In this document: one piece after another, positions 63,280 to 64,000 of the stretch
Layout: each line of letters opens with the position of its first letter
How positions within the stretch are numbered: position 1 is the first letter of the stretch
Assembly (NCBI RefSeq): GCF_900313035.1
Contig: NZ_OMPS01000046.1
Span: 186,001-250,000 of the forward strand
DNA length: 64,000 nucleotides
Direction: 5' to 3'
DNA from: Ruegeria sp. EL01
GTDB taxonomy: Bacteria > Pseudomonadota > Alphaproteobacteria > Rhodobacterales > Rhodobacteraceae
Program-made: the position numbers and the translations under genes
Notes under the pieces: model-generated
The model's database searches: none
What the model was told of the DNA's origin: nothing
The model's input: only the letters and a program-made list of their open reading frames with translations

Positions 63280-64000
63280 CTAAGTCTTGGGACTTACGCC
63301 GCGTCGAACGAATTTTTTCACCAAATTGGTGACAGTATCCAGATCGTGCGTATCGGTGAACGAACCAAACGCATGATCAGTTTCAATTAGATCGCAAGTA
63401 CTACCGAGTTCGAGAACTATGCTGTTAAAGAAATCCTGTTTGGGCAGCACCATATCTCTTGTTGCTTTGATGATATGAACGGGTATTGGGACCCGTGAAA
63501 TCGCATGTGCTTCGTCAATCGCAAACATCTCGTGAAAAAATCCAGCCAGCACTCTTCTAGTCTTTCCAGAAGCCACTTGGATTTCGAGAAATGCGTCTGG
63601 TTTGGACGCAAGCGCTTTGTCACACGCTGACTTACCGTACACGTGAGTTAGTGTGGTCCTGTAATCAACGAAGGGGTTCAAGAGTACAATTCTCGAACAT
63701 CCTTGCAGTCCTAGTAAGGTTGCATGAGTTGCCGCGACAGCTCCTTGACACCAGCCGACAAGAACGAACCCTCGCCCCAAAACTGCTGCCAGTTCCGTAG
63801 ACGCCCCCAAAGAAAGAACGTCCTGTACCATGCTTGTTGGGGTGCATGCGCCTAACGGAAGGCCGCTGCTTTCACCGCAGCCCCTGAAGTCGATCCTCAC
63901 TGTTGATATTTCACACTCAGCAAATTTTTCCGCTAGAACTTCAAACATTCCTGCGTTTTCTGTGGCAACAGGGATCTCTCGGCGATTGCTCAAGAAACCA
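63280..64000 (-). CDS. Alpha/beta hydrolase, 5' end cut by window edge
   Basis: The frame is open to the right end of the window, so the start lies outside. About 240 residues of an alpha/beta hydrolase are seen. Early residues (GFLSNRREIPVATENAG) resemble the oxyanion-side HGF..NR motif, RIDFRGCGES follows, and the nucleophile elbow is GWCQG, with Cys in place of the usual Ser. A late His (ETDHAFGSF) and Asp (KATRDMVLP) complete a possible triad. Substrate unknown. The Cys nucleophile is seen in dienelactone hydrolase-type enzymes. Confidence 0.68.
   Translation of the reverse strand, partial: GFLSNRREIPVATENAGMFEVLAEKFAECEISTVRIDFRGCGESSGLPLGACTPTSMVQDVLSLGASTELAAVLGRGFVLVGWCQGAVAATHATLLGLQGCSRIVLLNPFVDYRTTLTHVYGKSACDKALASKPDAFLEIQVASGKTRRVLAGFFHEMFAIDEAHAISRVPIPVHIIKATRDMVLPKQDFFNSIVLELGSTCDLIETDHAFGSFTDTHDLDTVTNLVKKFVRRGVSPKT

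Noticed and set aside
50278-64000. CRISPR array or second tRNA copy in the island
   Set aside because: No regularly spaced direct repeat was seen, and no copy of the tRNA-Ser 3' end was found by eye to the window edge.

Overview
The window looks like a chromosomal segment of an alphaproteobacterium of the Rhodobacteraceae (Roseobacter group). The evidence is the GC-rich codon usage of the first 50 kb, the pairing of TrgA and TrgB with a cysteine synthase (the Rhodobacter tellurite-resistance locus), a GcvT-fused FAD dehydrogenase, an SSB ending in DDEIPF, and the xerD / secreted protein / aroK-aroB arrangement. I read this from protein families and layout only; the species cannot be named.

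Positions 1-50,030 are ordinary core chromosome. In order: the end of a YqiJ-type gene with a flotillin (1-2068); a decayed MarR/OhrR-type regulator (about 2121-2470); MFS, YceI, retropepsin-like, MarC and ABC-F genes (2490-8853); a Bcr/CflA-type exporter, ndk and a TfoX-C protein (8960-11113); a CHAD-ParA-CYTH cluster with a polyphosphate flavour (11260-14003); a Do-type protease with its two-component system (14000-17655); a roughly 750 bp gap without genes; a MobA-like transferase and a DMGDH/sarcosine dehydrogenase-like enzyme (18404-21452); a CNNM-type protein, XerD and a secreted protein (21599-25588); aroK-aroB; a site-2 protease with ssb; a lytic transglycosylase; a GAF-LuxR regulator; a secreted metallo-beta-lactamase-fold protein; a four-gene peptide-type ABC importer (32050-38560); miaA and pyrH; a class V aminotransferase, a photolyase and a CFA synthase; and trgA-trgB-cysK-mscS (44905-50029).

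A tRNA-Ser(GGA) at 50188-50277 followed at once by a tyrosine integrase marks the edge of a genomic island that continues to the right end. Island genes look more AT-rich and most have no familiar name. The outstanding item is a tightly coupled four-gene minus-strand operon (52360-57312). It encodes a polytopic coiled-coil membrane protein, a membrane-anchored von Willebrand A-like protein, a MotA/ExbB-like channel protein with a long coiled-coil tail, and a MotB/OmpA-like protein fused to an HNH nuclease. This recalls the ZorA/ZorB motor of Zorya anti-phage systems, but the partners differ and the nuclease is predicted to sit in the periplasm. I consider it the best candidate for an undescribed system.

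Further right are a 256 bp internally deleted IS3-type element (57509-57764), a PD-(D/E)XK-like nuclease, and a two-gene operon in which a TrpF-like isomerase domain is fused to a phosphoribosyltransferase-like domain next to an unknown protein. A HAD phosphatase-like gene is divergent from that operon, and a truncated alpha/beta hydrolase with a cysteine nucleophile lies at the edge. These could form a second, nucleotide- or ribose-phosphate-based module. No rRNA operon, CRISPR array or replication origin was seen.
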